Notes under the pieces: generated by a model
What the model was told of the DNA's origin: nothing
The model's database searches: none
The model's input: the letters and a program-made list of their open reading frames with translations, nothing else
Shown here: positions 48,787 to 61,440 of the stretch, one piece after another
How the letters are laid out: each line of letters starts with the position of its first letter
Numbering within the stretch: position 1 is the stretch's first letter
Origin: Neelides folsomi
Lineage: Eukaryota; Arthropoda; Collembola; Neelipleona; Neelidae
Assembly: GCA_034687125.1 (NCBI GenBank)
Contig: JAQGBZ010000108.1
Span: forward strand, 1-64,000
Direction: 5' to 3'
DNA length: 64,000 nt
Position numbers and translations under genes: made by a program

Positions 48787-51700
48787 CTGAGTGGCTTAAT
48801 AAATATTAATTAATGAAAAGGATAAAAAAATTATTATTGGAATTAATAGAATTGTTAAGAATTTTTATGTATTTTATTTTCATGTTATGATTTCACTGAT
48901 TGATGGAAGTTGAGAAGGGGGCAATGAAAAAGAGATAAAATTATGATAATGAAAGGGCAAAGATTTCTCGTAATTGGAGTTGGAGTTAATCAAAAAATCT
49001 TTGTTCAAACTCTCCATTTTTTGTGTGTGAATGTGTATGTGGATGAGATAAGGGAAGGAGCCGGGTGTAGAAGTCGTAGTAGTTGGATCAGATTAAGGAT
49101 TAAATGGTGGAGCAGAAAGGTGGACGGCCTTCCTTTATGATCCTCGCTCAACTTTACACCTAATAGGATTTGAACCAAGTCGTGGATGTGTAATTTATGC
49201 ACAGGTTTCCATTTTCTCCATCTCGTCCCTTTTAGTCCCTGGCTTCAGTAGCTTCAGTTAGCTTCAGATCCAATGGGAGAATTTAATGTATACTTCGTAT
49301 ATACTTAGCATGGTTAGATGAGGAACTGAACTTTGATTAATACCTCTCCTTCACCTGACACTTTAATGGATCAACGTGTCTAACGAGAAGTGTCACAACT
49401 TGGCATTGTCATCCAAAGCGCATTTAACCCATGAAAAGCTCTTAAAGGCGACAGATCCAACTTGTGCACCAAATCATTCCCATCATAAGCTCATTTCGAT
49501 TATTTCCATCTCTCATGTCAATTAAGCGAACTGAAGAGAGTTTGTGCTCTGAAGGTCCTCCTGGGATCTTTATCACTAATAGACCTATAATTTATATCCC
49601 ATGACTGGGGTTTAAAAAGCCTTCGGAGCATTTTCCTCCTTAAATGGATATCATTCAATATCAATTGAGGAAATTCTGAAAACCATCCCGGAAAAAACTC
49701 GTCCAATGCCATGGACGCGTTTTCAGTGAGTTGTGTGAGAACAAGAAAGCTCTCTCGCGCTTTGTTGATCTCTTTCCAAAATTCTTCCCTTCCCATCCTT
49801 CACCTTAATCGATGCCTTTCTGATTCCTTCGCTGATGCAAAAAGAATTATGAACCTCTAAAGTTTGCTCTAAAACCGTCAAGTTGGAAATCATAATTTTC
49901 CTCAATCCTCAATGTGTGCCTCTTTCCGCCTGGTTGAGCTTTCTCCCCAAGTGCACCGTTTCCGAAAAAAAGGAGCAATACTCATTGTAATGATAAAGGA
50001 ACGGTAACGACAAACGTGAAACGTGTAACGAATTCGACTGATTGGAATCTCCTGAATGAGATCAAGCTGTAAAAAACATAAAGGACACATCTGAGGTTGT
50101 TCAATAGGAGCCTTCAGTCATTTTCCTATTATGAGTGGGCCGTATTGATCGAATATAAAAATATCTGGGTGGGAAATTAGGGAGAGTTTGGATGGCTCCT
50201 AAGATTACATAAAGATAGGTAGAAACAGAGATCCTGTTTGAGAAAATGGAAGGGAAACAATTTCGGACAGCTCCAAATTTCGGTCAATGGGAAGGTGAAA
50301 GACAGGGAGACACTCCATGGCATGTTCGCGGTAGAAGAAGCAAGCTGATGGAGGTTGAGAGAACAAAAGATTTAGACGTCGATCCTCCGGATCCGATCCT
50401 TCTTGATCGGTTACAAGTTACAAGGAAGGGCATTGAATGTACGGAGGGAGACAGGAGGGTCTCTTCGGCCCAATTGAGGTTCATGGGATTGAATGAAGCC
50501 CCATTCTCGCCCCGATCTCAAGTGAATGGAGGTCTTCAGGAAGTTCCAGCTCCCTTTCCGATCTCGTTTAAATAGATTGAAACGGAAGGAAGGAATGGGT
50601 GACAAAAGGGTCTCAGCCCAAGGGATCAAAATTCTCTCCCGAGAAGACAACAAAATAAATATCAGTATGTTATATATAACACATAAGAAAGGGATATGGT
50701 CCATATGGTACGTTAATACAGATACTCTATGTATAAGTACAATATGATATAAATTAGGTGATCTATATATATATATTAAATATAATATGTATAGGGATTG
50801 ATCGCATTTCCACCGCGAATGGTCGGAATGAATTTACACGGTGGAGAAACCAACGGCGATCTACTTCTTTCCTCAGCCTCATTCAATTTGACTTACCGTC
50901 CAAGTGCTCCCTTTCTCATTCCATTATTTCATAAGGCTGAGAGGAACATGAGAACCAAATGGTTGTGACAAAAGCACCATCACCCAACAAGTAAAATCGA
51001 ACCACTACCCGAACCACCCGGAGGAAAGAAATAAATAAGATCAAATTCTTTACATGGCCAGACCCCTAAATCAAGTTGGAAGTTAAAATGATCAGAGCGG
51101 TGGCCGGGGAGGAAAACGCACCACTTTCATTGCCCCTTTATTCTGGAGAGCATTTAAGGGCCCTTTGCGGACTCCTCGGACTCACCCAGCCATTATGAGA
51201 CATTTCACACTCGTTGCAATATTCTTTTCTTTTCAATCCCATCCTCTGGATTTATTTCCCTCACATGACGCTGCACCTTTGAGTCCGAATCTCCCACAAA
51301 AACCTCTTTGTCCTCTCCGCATTAATTATTAATATTTTCCTATTGAAGCTCCAGGAGTTATTATGTATTATTGTTAATTTTACAGCCTCACACTTTTTTC
51401 AAACTCGGCTATTGGACTCGGTTATGAGCCGGAGAGAAGAAGACGAACCGTGTAACCATTATGGCTTCAATTGGCGAAAAGAAATTTTCCACACATTGAA
51501 ATGAATGAAATTGCCACACTTATTTTAACAATCTCCTATACTTTTGTATGTGTAATAGTTATGCTTCACCGTTTGGTTCTAATGGGACGTTTCAATTCCT
51601 CGACCCACACACCTTTTCATGTCCTGACAGGGGCGAAGAACAAATGGGGGAGGAGATCTGTAAATTGCTCTTTGCGGCTCTTCAGCTCTTCTTCCTTCCC

Positions 51701-54700
51701 CGCCCTACAACTCACCGTCTACAGTCAATGTTTGTAAATTCATATGGCTGCGTTGTAAATTGTAATTTCAGGATTGAGTTGTTGGGAGGTTTTGGTAAGG
51801 AAATTAATTCTTTTCGGTGATCTGCATTGGATTTGGCCATTTATCACTCCATGCACGCCATATGTATTTAAGCTACTCATGATATTTATGTATGTAATGG
51901 AAGGATTATTTATTTACTTTTTCTTCCTATTGATCTTTCTTTTATTTTATCCTCGTGCCCTCATTCTTACAATTTATTTTATTTTCCTTCGCAGCTCCTC
52001 CACTTTCACTATTTCCAAAAGAAATACATAATAAAAATTGTGCAATTTTATTGTTATACAGAACTGTACGTGGATTCATTTGTTCTTGAAGAACAAAATC
52101 TTCTTAACTTTTCGACCTCTTAATTTGCAATCCCACGTTGTGAGCATAAAAAATGTTATTATTATTAATTTCTCGCTCCATGAGTTTGTTCTTAATTTTT
52201 AACAACTGTCCTAGAGCCATATGTACCTAATACACACAAACAAATGTGGTATTTGTAATATACCTAGATATACCTACAATGAATGTATACTATATTATAG
52301 GTATATTATTGTGTGATTGAAATAAAGATGCTTAAAATAGTGAGAGCACAAGAGCTGTCTTTGTTCCTTAAATTCAAAGTTGACAAAAGGGATTGGGAAA
52401 TTTCACGCCTTCGACCCTTCGCTTAATTGACCCGAGTGGCTCAAAGACAGTTCATGGTCCATAAATGAGCAAAATGAGAAAAGACCTTTGAATCAACTTC
52501 GCAACTCATCATTCTCCGATCCTGCCAAACCCCCCTTCACTACATAGGTATTTAGTTATAGTGTACAATGTGGATTCATTACATTGTGGAAGTACGAAGG
52601 CAATAAAAGGGTTTACAAGTAATATAAACTAATCCGCTGGGTTGTTTGAATAAGTTGTTAGTCATAACAGATTAGAACTTACAGTTATTTACACTACGAA
52701 CTTCATTGTAAAAGGAAATGCAGAGTGATTGGATTTATATTTTAATTACATTCGCCAACGGAAAAGTAAATTCAATAATCCGATCCATAAGAGTAAAGTT
52801 ATTAAAAACAAGACGACGGTTGGGAATTGGACCGAAATTAAATTGATATAAATATGAAGTAGTTTGGTAGCGGATTGAGCCATCATTCCCTCCCACACGA
52901 ATTCGTCATGAAACCTCACAGGATGAAGGGAAAATGAATGCGAGGCCCCACCGCAACGGAATGGATTGATATTCAAGAGTTATATTGCAGAGGATTCATA
53001 TGGAATAGTTACAAAGAACATGCCATTGGTATTAGATTCCTTCATGTCGGCGAGAACCAGACAATCCATTATTGTATATGAAGAAGCTTCATTCGGGTAC
53101 GCCTGGCTTAACTTGATTACTTTCATGCATGAGATGAGTTCATCTTGTTTCAGCCCTCGGTCCCTTATTTAGTCCGATTCTCTAATAAACCGAATGGTGA
53201 ATTTATGTGGATTTGAAGCCTGTAAGTATTAGGATATCATTTTGAGGAACAGGAGCGCAAAGGGAGTAATAGATTACCTTGAGAAAGAGATACGAGATAA
53301 GCTTATTCAATTGGAGTCTTCGGGTTGTTTGTAAGCTACTTAAAGCAACTTGAGCTTCGTCTAACTTTTCCGAATTTGCTCCCGTTTTGGGTCATAAATA
53401 AATTCATGTTGTTTCCCATCCGTTCGCATTACCTCCTTTTTTCCTTCTATTTTGACAAACTTGGGCGGTTATCGTCATCGAATTCCCTCCAAGTCTCTTA
53501 AACAACATTTTATTTATCTTCCTACTTTTTTCCTACTTTTTCATCTCCCTTGTGGCAAAAGGATCAAAAAGTAATTTTTTAAACATGCACATGAATACCT
53601 AACTCCATTTATTGAGAACTTGAAGTTTCAGACTTATTACGATAAGGTTCAGACTTTTAGTTATTTGGTAAGGTTCACTTTGAGCTTTGAGTTCTGAAGG
53701 AGAAGAAATGCCGTGTGAGGGAGGAGATCGATATTGAAATAATAATGGTATGATATGGCTTGTTTTATAGATATTTAACACAAATTATGGTGAGGGCCTG
53801 GAAAGAGAGAGAAGGACTGGGGAGGAATGAAGGCTATTATTATGTCCTCTCGCTCCTCTCGCCCTGAGAAGATTTTAAGTGGAGACGAAACCTTTTTTCT
53901 AAACTTCATCCATCGACCAAACATCCCTCTCGACACTCCATATGCCCATTTCTCCTCTCCACACTCTCGGAACTTTACATGTGTACAAACAATCCGAAAG
54001 AAATATCATGACCATATAATGTACCATACACACCTACATACATCATAAGTACAAAATCTATATTACTTATGTACATTACATGTGGTTATATTCTTATATT
54101 TGTATTTTATAAAGTATGTTTGTACACATAATATGCTCTTATTATATATTAGTTATATATTTTTATGAAATACGAGTGCACATCTGAGACTCCCTCATAC
54201 ATCTTGTCTTGGAGAAAAATATATAATATGGCTGGAACATGAAGGAAGGAATATTTTACGTTTTACATGGTATGTACTATATATTTAACAGTTTTACTTG
54301 AGATATAAGGGATATTATAAAGGGTGCATAAGCCGTATATTGTACATATGAGTGAACCTCATACATTGTCTGGATCTGGACAGACGGACGAATTTTTTGG
54401 TAAAACTCGTATTCTTTCCCCATCGGGAAAAATATTCGTCGGCTCCGCTCAAATGAGATGAAATGGAAGGCATTCATCTCTGAAAGTTGGCCATTAACAT
54501 TAGATTTGGTATTCAAAACATTGCTTGGAGGGATCGTTGAATGGAGGCGTTCGTTTTGGAAGGACCAAACTTCCCATCACCATCCCAGTTTTAAGTCTTT
54601 TAAGAGGGAAAAACATCAAATCGGGCCATTTGATCGCAGGAGAATAAAAATAGGAATGGTTAATAAGGGCCGAGTGCTGGAATTGACTCCAATGTGTCGT

Positions 54701-57545
54701 GGGCTGGAAGTGGACATCCAAGTAGGAGGGGACGTGTGGGGACTCAATGAGCCTTTGGTGAACCATAAAATCCCTCCAGGGCATCTTGGGTACTCTTAAA
54801 AGGCATAAACGACCCTTCGCTTTCCAAGGGTGAATTTAAAGCTCAGTCGCAGTAGGAATTACCAAGAAAGAGAATTTTACAACAAGAAGGTATAAATCTA
54901 AGAATAAGAAAAAGTACTGACCTTTAATTTTTAAATCTCCAGCGGGTCCTTTTTTATAAAACCACCAAAAGTTATTAAAATCATTGTGATTCACCTTTGC
55001 ACAATCAATGCGTCACAACAGTCAAAGTCACAAAAGTCACAATGTTAAATCCAATGGTAAATTCATAAATTACTGCTTGGAATCAAAGTCAAAGGTGTCT
55101 TCTTATTATTCAAATTGTAAAAAGTACGCACAGACACTTGAAGACGTTTTGTCGACAGTTTTTTTATTCAAATTATGAAAATGTCCTTTGCAGCCTTCCA
55201 GAAACCCGAAACGATTTACTGAATTCAATTTAATAATTCAAATTTCTTGTTATTTTTCCTTAAGGCTCCGGGAGCTCAGAATGGGAAAAGTTGAAAAAAG
55301 GAAGGTTGGGCCCATTGTGATGATAAGTCTGATAAGATACGTCTTCTTTTATCTCCCAAAAAGCTGAACGTAATAAAGCAAAGAGCTCTTTCATCGCCAA
55401 GAGTCGCCAAAATGTTTAAATGTATAAAAAAAACTGTTCTTGTTGACTTTCTTTTACCTCGGCACGAGTCGTTTGGTGTCGAAGAGGGGAAAACGCGATG
55501 TGTCTCTGATGGGAATCTGATTATAGTTTTTGCACGAAACTCACACACAGAGTCAACGTCAACTCTCAGTTAGTCAGATGTTATCTCTCCCAATATTACA
55601 TAATGGAGAGAAGACAATGCATGGGAAGGAAGTGTATCAAGTTAAGTGAGAACATCTGGCCCCACTTCCACACTTATTTTTTCTCAAATAAAAACGAGAT
55701 TTGTAACAAATTAAATGCAATTTTAATAATTATTTAAATAACAGTCTTAAGTCTGAGGTCTTATGTCTGAAGGCTGAATTTATAATAAATAAAAATGCAC
55801 TGTTAATTTATGCTTAAGGATATTCAAGACGAATGGAGATGGTTGGGAATTGGTTTGGAGAACTCATCCAACGTGTGATGATCCTCTTGGGGTTGGAGTG
55901 AAACTGAAGAGGAGCCGCTCCACTCCGCTGGCACAATTCTCTTTTTCCAACTCACTCAGACTCACTAGAGAGAGAAAGGCAGCCGGATGAAGTTTGGTCT
56001 TCCTTCCCTCTTCTGCTCCTTGCCCACGAGAAAGACCCACACTTTTGTAATCTCCATCCCCTCCCCATCTCATCCCTATGCTCTTCTACTACTTCTACTC
56101 TTGTATACAGACTCTGTATTCTAAAGTGCATGCAACCACGTTGGACTTCAACGTGCTTCAATTTCCCTACCTCTTCCCACTACAGGACCCTCAACCTACC
56201 TTACATACATATAACATTTTACTCATATGCAAGTACCTTCTACTATGTGTATTTAGAGTATGTACGAGTTGGACTATGAATCAAGGCCTTACGTAAGAAG
56301 CATTCGAAATACAAAATGATGTATAGCTTTTCTCACGTGTAGGATCAGTATATGTCCTACGTGTTACGTATGAACCTCCTCAAGTGAATATTCTGTGTAA
56401 GACTTACTACCTATCTGTACTTTATGTGCAATCTACCTAGTATTGTACAGCATACAACTAATGGTAAATACAAACTCAGGAAACCTTTTTGAAAATTTGA
56501 AGGGATGTGGAAGGCCCCCTCCTCCGATTTTCACTCTTTACACACTTTTCACATTTAAGCGTCTTACGACTCCGAGGCGTAAAAACGCATTCAATGTGCA
56601 TGTGTGCAGAAGTTGCACCATCAACAACTCTCAACCACTCTGCATAAGATTAATAGATATCGAACTTTTATCTCATACAATAACCATTTGCTATAAGGCT
56701 ATACCTTACATAAAATATAATCTTTTGTGCTTTATTTGTATACCACTATGTATAGAGTATAGGTATTACATAATAAATATAAATACGAATATATTATTAT
56801 GCATAGGTATAAAATTGTGTAGTAGGTAGTAAAGTAATAGTAAATGGTTATTATATAAGAGTCATTGAAGCAGTTATTAATACTGATTTATAGAAAAGTT
56901 TCTTATTGTAAGAAGACTTCTTTGCATATTGCAACACCATCAGGTTGGCTATAAATAAGGCGTATATTGTCTGTTCATCCTTTTCAATGCATCCCATAAC
57001 TGTCCCATTTCCCTTTGCATGTATAAAATTATAGGATTCGTTGAGCAACTGTTGATTGAATTAAGAAGAATCTTTTTTCCATTGCATCATCCGGAGAGTG
57101 GCCGAAACCGGTGTTTGAAAGATCCGAGGATTGAAATCATTCACTGTGGTGACTCTCTCACCCTCCGCTTTCCGCCTCTTATTCTTCTCCTCATTGAGAG
57201 GACCCAAACTCAGATTTATGCTCATATTCAGAGCTTAGCCCTTACAAAGACGGTTAATGGATGAATTATATTTACTCAATACTTGGCTTTCCTCCCTGGC
57301 CCCAACATTGGACCAAAAACTCCCGACCCTATTATTTTCCACGGGGAGTCTCGTAAGCTGGAAATCCAGCAAGGAAGGATGAAGAGAGTAGGAGGATTTC
57401 TGCCCCTACCTGGCCAAAGGCTTTTATTAAACGAAGGCTTTTATTGTAGAATCATAATAGAATGCAACTGCAACTTCTTCAGTGAAATTGAAGGTACGAG
57501 AAAATGGAGATAAATAAAATAAGAGTCATAATGGCAAGATCCTAC
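48787..57545. other. Long region without a recognisable gene
   Basis: About 8.8 kb, less AT-rich than the first 30 kb and rich in purine or pyrimidine runs. Open frames of up to about 128 codons occur (for example 50246-50575, 54458-54799, 56443-56829). They lack recognisable domains, and some overlap equally open frames on the opposite strand, so I treat them as chance. It may be intergenic or a large intron. Confidence 0.4.
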
Positions 57546-57596
57546 CTTCAATTCCACCCGATGTACAAACTTCATTGTCCCAACACTCGAGGGACT
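57546..57596 (-). other. Weak candidate 5' coding exon
   Basis: A 51-base interval lies between an acceptor-like CTGCAG and a donor GTAGGA. In the phase 0 frame it contains ATG (57573-57575) followed by KFVHRVELK. It would join in frame to the phase 0 acceptor of the PDZ gene exon at 39156. This is a speculative link across 18 kb. In another frame the interval is Cys-containing (ESLECWDNEVC). Confidence 0.15.
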
Positions 57597-58752
57597 CTGC
57601 AGGCTTGCAGTATACTTGCTTTACATAATGTGATGGAGAGTTAACAATGCTGATTAGGAGGCTTTTGTTGGCGGGAGGAAAACTTCTTTCCTTCTCCATT
57701 GGAGTGAAACCTCCTCCTCCTCCACAGCCCATAAAACTAAGTTTGAGTGTCGGACCTCTGCTGTCTCAATTTGTTCACTTGATACATAAATTCATATGGT
57801 CAGTGGTCAGGGATTGGAGGCGGAGGGTTCAATTCCAATACAAATACCTACATTCAAATACTCCATAAGGATTGAATAGGATTTTACAATAAGAATTGAG
57901 AAAGGAATTGTAGATCTATTCTCAACCGACAAACTACAAATCTATAAGAAATTAATGTATTGAAAAAAGAGTATTGAAAAGAGTTTTTTGGGATCAGGCG
58001 AAGTGAAGGAATTAAATTAATTTACGACCGCCCAACGGACCCATCTGATAATTTCGAATAGGAATAAAAGGATTCATCTTCTGATACCATTAGGAAAAAT
58101 TGCGAAAGCCAAAAGCCAATTTTCTTTTCCCATCTCATGTCAGTCTTTGGAAAAACGGTTTGTCAGGGTGAATGGCGAGAGATCCCAAAAGGCTTCCCTT
58201 CTTCTCATCAACAAATTTAATAGTAAGGTCGACTCTCTCCGTGAATCCTTAATGTATTCTAATTTAGCTCAGCTCTTTTGGTTTCCAATTGTCAATTTGA
58301 AAATCGGGTGATGGCCGTATCCAATTTCACAAAGTTTATGGACTACCCCTTTCTATAATTTGAATTTGGTATGAAAAGAAGGCTCACTCCTCCATGTACA
58401 ATTTCCTAAAGTGGGGGATAGGGGTAAATACAGATACATACTCTATTCAAAGGTGCGAGATGGTGGGGAGAGAAAAGGGCCAATTCAAAGAAAGGTTTTA
58501 ATTGTATGCGTGCCGTGAGTTGTTCTTTTCTTCAATTCAACCACTGTCCTTCTGCTCCGATTCAAATGAGTGGAAATAGCTTTAACAGCCTTTAACTATA
58601 TTCCACAATGTTCCCGTTGGTACGAGCCAGAAGGACAATATCTATCTCCATACCATTACCTTTATTTCTGCATATACTCGTTCTTTATACATCCCTTCGA
58701 AGATGAGTAAGGTTTATTCGAAGTGTAAGTCAGTGTGGCAGAGCTGTCCTAC
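57597..58752. other. Non-coding region, no gene seen
   Basis: About 1.2 kb between two weak exon candidates, with nothing recognisable. Confidence 0.4.
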
Positions 58753-58934
58753 CGTGACAAATCCAAAGGCACTGAATCGAGCAACCCAGCAAGGGTCCAG
58801 AGAAAATCAAATTAGAATGAGATGCAGATGAGTGGCACTTGCATGAGGGACACATTTGGAGGGCTTGCCGCTCTTCGTTGCACCTCCAACCAGCCACATC
58901 ACTCCGTTGGATCTCTCGCACTTCCATACACACC
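58753..58934 (-). other. Weak candidate Cys-rich exon
   Basis: A 182-base interval is bounded by an acceptor-like CTTCAG and a donor-like GTAGGA. One frame is Cys-rich (GWRCNEERQALQMCPSCKCHS), with a CxxCxC pattern that superficially recalls von Willebrand type C modules. A second frame is also open and Cys-containing. Neither continues into a recognisable neighbouring exon. Confidence 0.15.
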
Positions 58935-61309
58935 CTGAAGCCAAAAAGATCAGACATCCTCCCTCTTTTTTACATAGGCCAGGTGGAGAAACTCTGAATG
59001 TACAATGTAAAGGGACAATGTAGCACTGTAGGAGTAACGAGAGAGAACAACAACCGTGATCTTGTGAAGGAGAAGTCATTATGCGTATATTTGTATCTCG
59101 TCCTCGTCCCTACTTTGTGTACATTAAGAGCCAAGAACTTGACTGGAGCCATTCGCATGTCTTATTATAATTATACCTATTATGACCCATGTAGGGAAAG
59201 CTACTGAACCATTAATTCTTGTATGTATATTATACAGATATTGTATCTGCGTAATAGAGTGTATTGTATATTCAGAAAGTCAGTGGTTGTATAGCTTATA
59301 CCATATACCATTTATAAGTAGGATATTATACTGTATATTACAGATACTTACACTTGTTTTTTAATAAGTATATCTTGCCAACTTGTGAACTTTTTTATAA
59401 ATCAACGAACTTATAATACTTTCCGAACATGTCTCGTGTATGCATACATTAAATACACAAATCTCTTCAATGGATCCGGACAATCTTGGAAGAGATTAAG
59501 TTCAAACAAATACGGAGGGGCTGGATGTTAAAGATCAAAGAAAAAACTCACCCCTTCTTTTCCTCCACCGCAGAACTGAAGATGAGCTAAGAAAAAATTA
59601 TATTGGAGGCGGAGGGCAAATCTAAAGGGAAGTGCAGTGAGCCATGATTTCATTTTCCTCGGCCTCTGATCTTCGTGTCGGGTAAAGATATAAAAGAAAT
59701 AGATTCAGATCTATCTCTTTCCCTACACTTTCCCTCTATTTGCTCATCATTTTGATCTTGTTTTTACCAAGTTGGTATCATAAGGAATTGAGCCCTTTCC
59801 AGGATCGTCCTCCAATTACTTAATAATACGGCGAGGATTTTCAAATCCGCCCATTCAATTTCACGTCTCGACATTTCCTCCCTTGACAAAATTAAGTTGG
59901 CTGGATAAAATTGACCTGATGAGTTGACGAGACGAAATGATTTAAGTCGACAGATGAGGCAGAACAGTCCCACTAGACAATTAACTATATTATATGTATT
60001 ATGCTACATGTACATATCTTTATAGACTCCGTTCCATACATCTTTGTATATTTACTTCAGTCTCTTTATTCACTTGGTCTTTCCAGGACTTAAGGGGATA
60101 AAAAGAAGCTGCTGGTCAGTAAAGTGGGACTGGAACGACTAAATTGGATTTGATTACCCTCAGAAAGACTGTCCATTTTTTATCCAGCTCTCAGTTTCTG
60201 TACTTAACAGTTTTCTGCTGGAAGCATTTTCACTTTCCACTCTTCCCAAATCATTTTCTTCACAAGTTCTTCACTAAAAGTTCTCGAACTAAAAGATTTA
60301 GTAATACATAACTGTACATAACTTTAATACATTAGTTGCATCAATAGTTTTATATACAATAGTTATACCATTTAAGTTCAATATAATCACAGGAAAAAAT
60401 GTATCATCCTTTTATAAAATGCTTTTACATTAATGGTTTAAGAATATTTAAAAGATTTGTTCGTCTTTAATCTCTTTTAGTCATAAAGATGGTTTTGGTT
60501 TTCCTTACCTTATTTTTACGAGTTTAAGACCATGTTTCTCCTCTTGGTTTATAGGGGCTCAAGATTTAGATTTCTCCTACCAAGGGTTTTTCTCTCTATT
60601 TATCTGAATTATTAGCTAAAAGAGCTTAGGGCTCCCCTTCTTATTCTTTCCCTCTCTCCCTTCTCGTTATATCCTAATGATGGTTCTTTATGTCTCGTTG
60701 AGAGATATAACCCAGACCTAAGCTCACTAGCGATAACGTTCCTGGAGTCTTTAGGAACTGGAATAGGAACTCAGATTACGGTTCAATTTCCACATCCAGC
60801 ATCATGAATCCTTTCTTCATTACACTTTTGGACTCGTAGTGCCTTCGGGTCTAAAAACTTGGTCCTGCCACCATCGCGGTAGTGCAGGGGCTTAATGTGA
60901 ATCTTAAAGGAAGATTATTGCACTTGAGATTTATAACATTATCAGACGTTAAAATTACCCTTGATTTACACAGAGACAAAGGAGCGGAGATGAAGCTCCT
61001 GGATCTCTTGTATCTTTTTATTTTTATACTCTCATCCGCCTCCTCTCATCTTTCCCTTGTAAATTATGGGAATTGATGGCCATTGAGATATGCAAATACC
61101 ATTATTGGGATACCAAATTGGTATTGGAATAAACATTAATGTATAATTCGTGAGATCAGTTAAACTGTAATTTATATCTTTGATTTACATTCAATTACAG
61201 ATCTACATTTATACAATACATTATATTTCATATACATTTCTTTCCTTCTCTTTTTAAATAATTTGATATCTCAAATCGAGCATTAGATTGAGCTTTTAAA
61301 ACAATCTTC
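58935..61309. other. Non-coding region, no gene seen
   Basis: About 2.4 kb of mixed composition with short random open frames and no recognised feature. Confidence 0.4.
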
Positions 61310-61440
61310 AAAGTATCAAATTGATTGAGCGTCAGATAAAGTGTCATATCGAGCGTCAAACGGGAGTCAAATTGAAAGTCAAAACGGGAGTCAGATGGAA
61401 AGTTAAATCGAAGTCAAATCAAAGTCAAATTGAAACACCA
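61310..61440. repeat. Degenerate minisatellite
   Basis: Irregular units of about 11-13 bases resembling AAATCGAAAGTCA or CGGGAGTCAAA repeat about ten times; clearer members include GGGAGTCAAATTGAAAGTCA and AATCAAAGTCAAATTGAAA. The short frame through it (61321-61521) is a by-product. Confidence 0.65.

Noticed and set aside
49163-49205. GGATTTGAACC, resembling the reverse complement of a tRNA T-arm
   Set aside because: The flanking bases do not form the T stem, and no D-arm, anticodon arm or acceptor stem can be drawn around it.
50246-50575. 109-codon plus-strand frame
   Set aside because: No recognisable domain, no supporting splice context, and comparable open frames on the opposite strand (50284-50484, 50411-50704).
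54458-54799. 113-codon plus-strand frame
   Set aside because: The opposite strand is equally open (54500-54784), and the translation matches no family I know; it fits chance in less AT-rich DNA.
56443-56829. 128-codon plus-strand frame
   Set aside because: The second half is biased to Ile, Tyr and Cys as expected from translated AT-rich repeats, with no domain.
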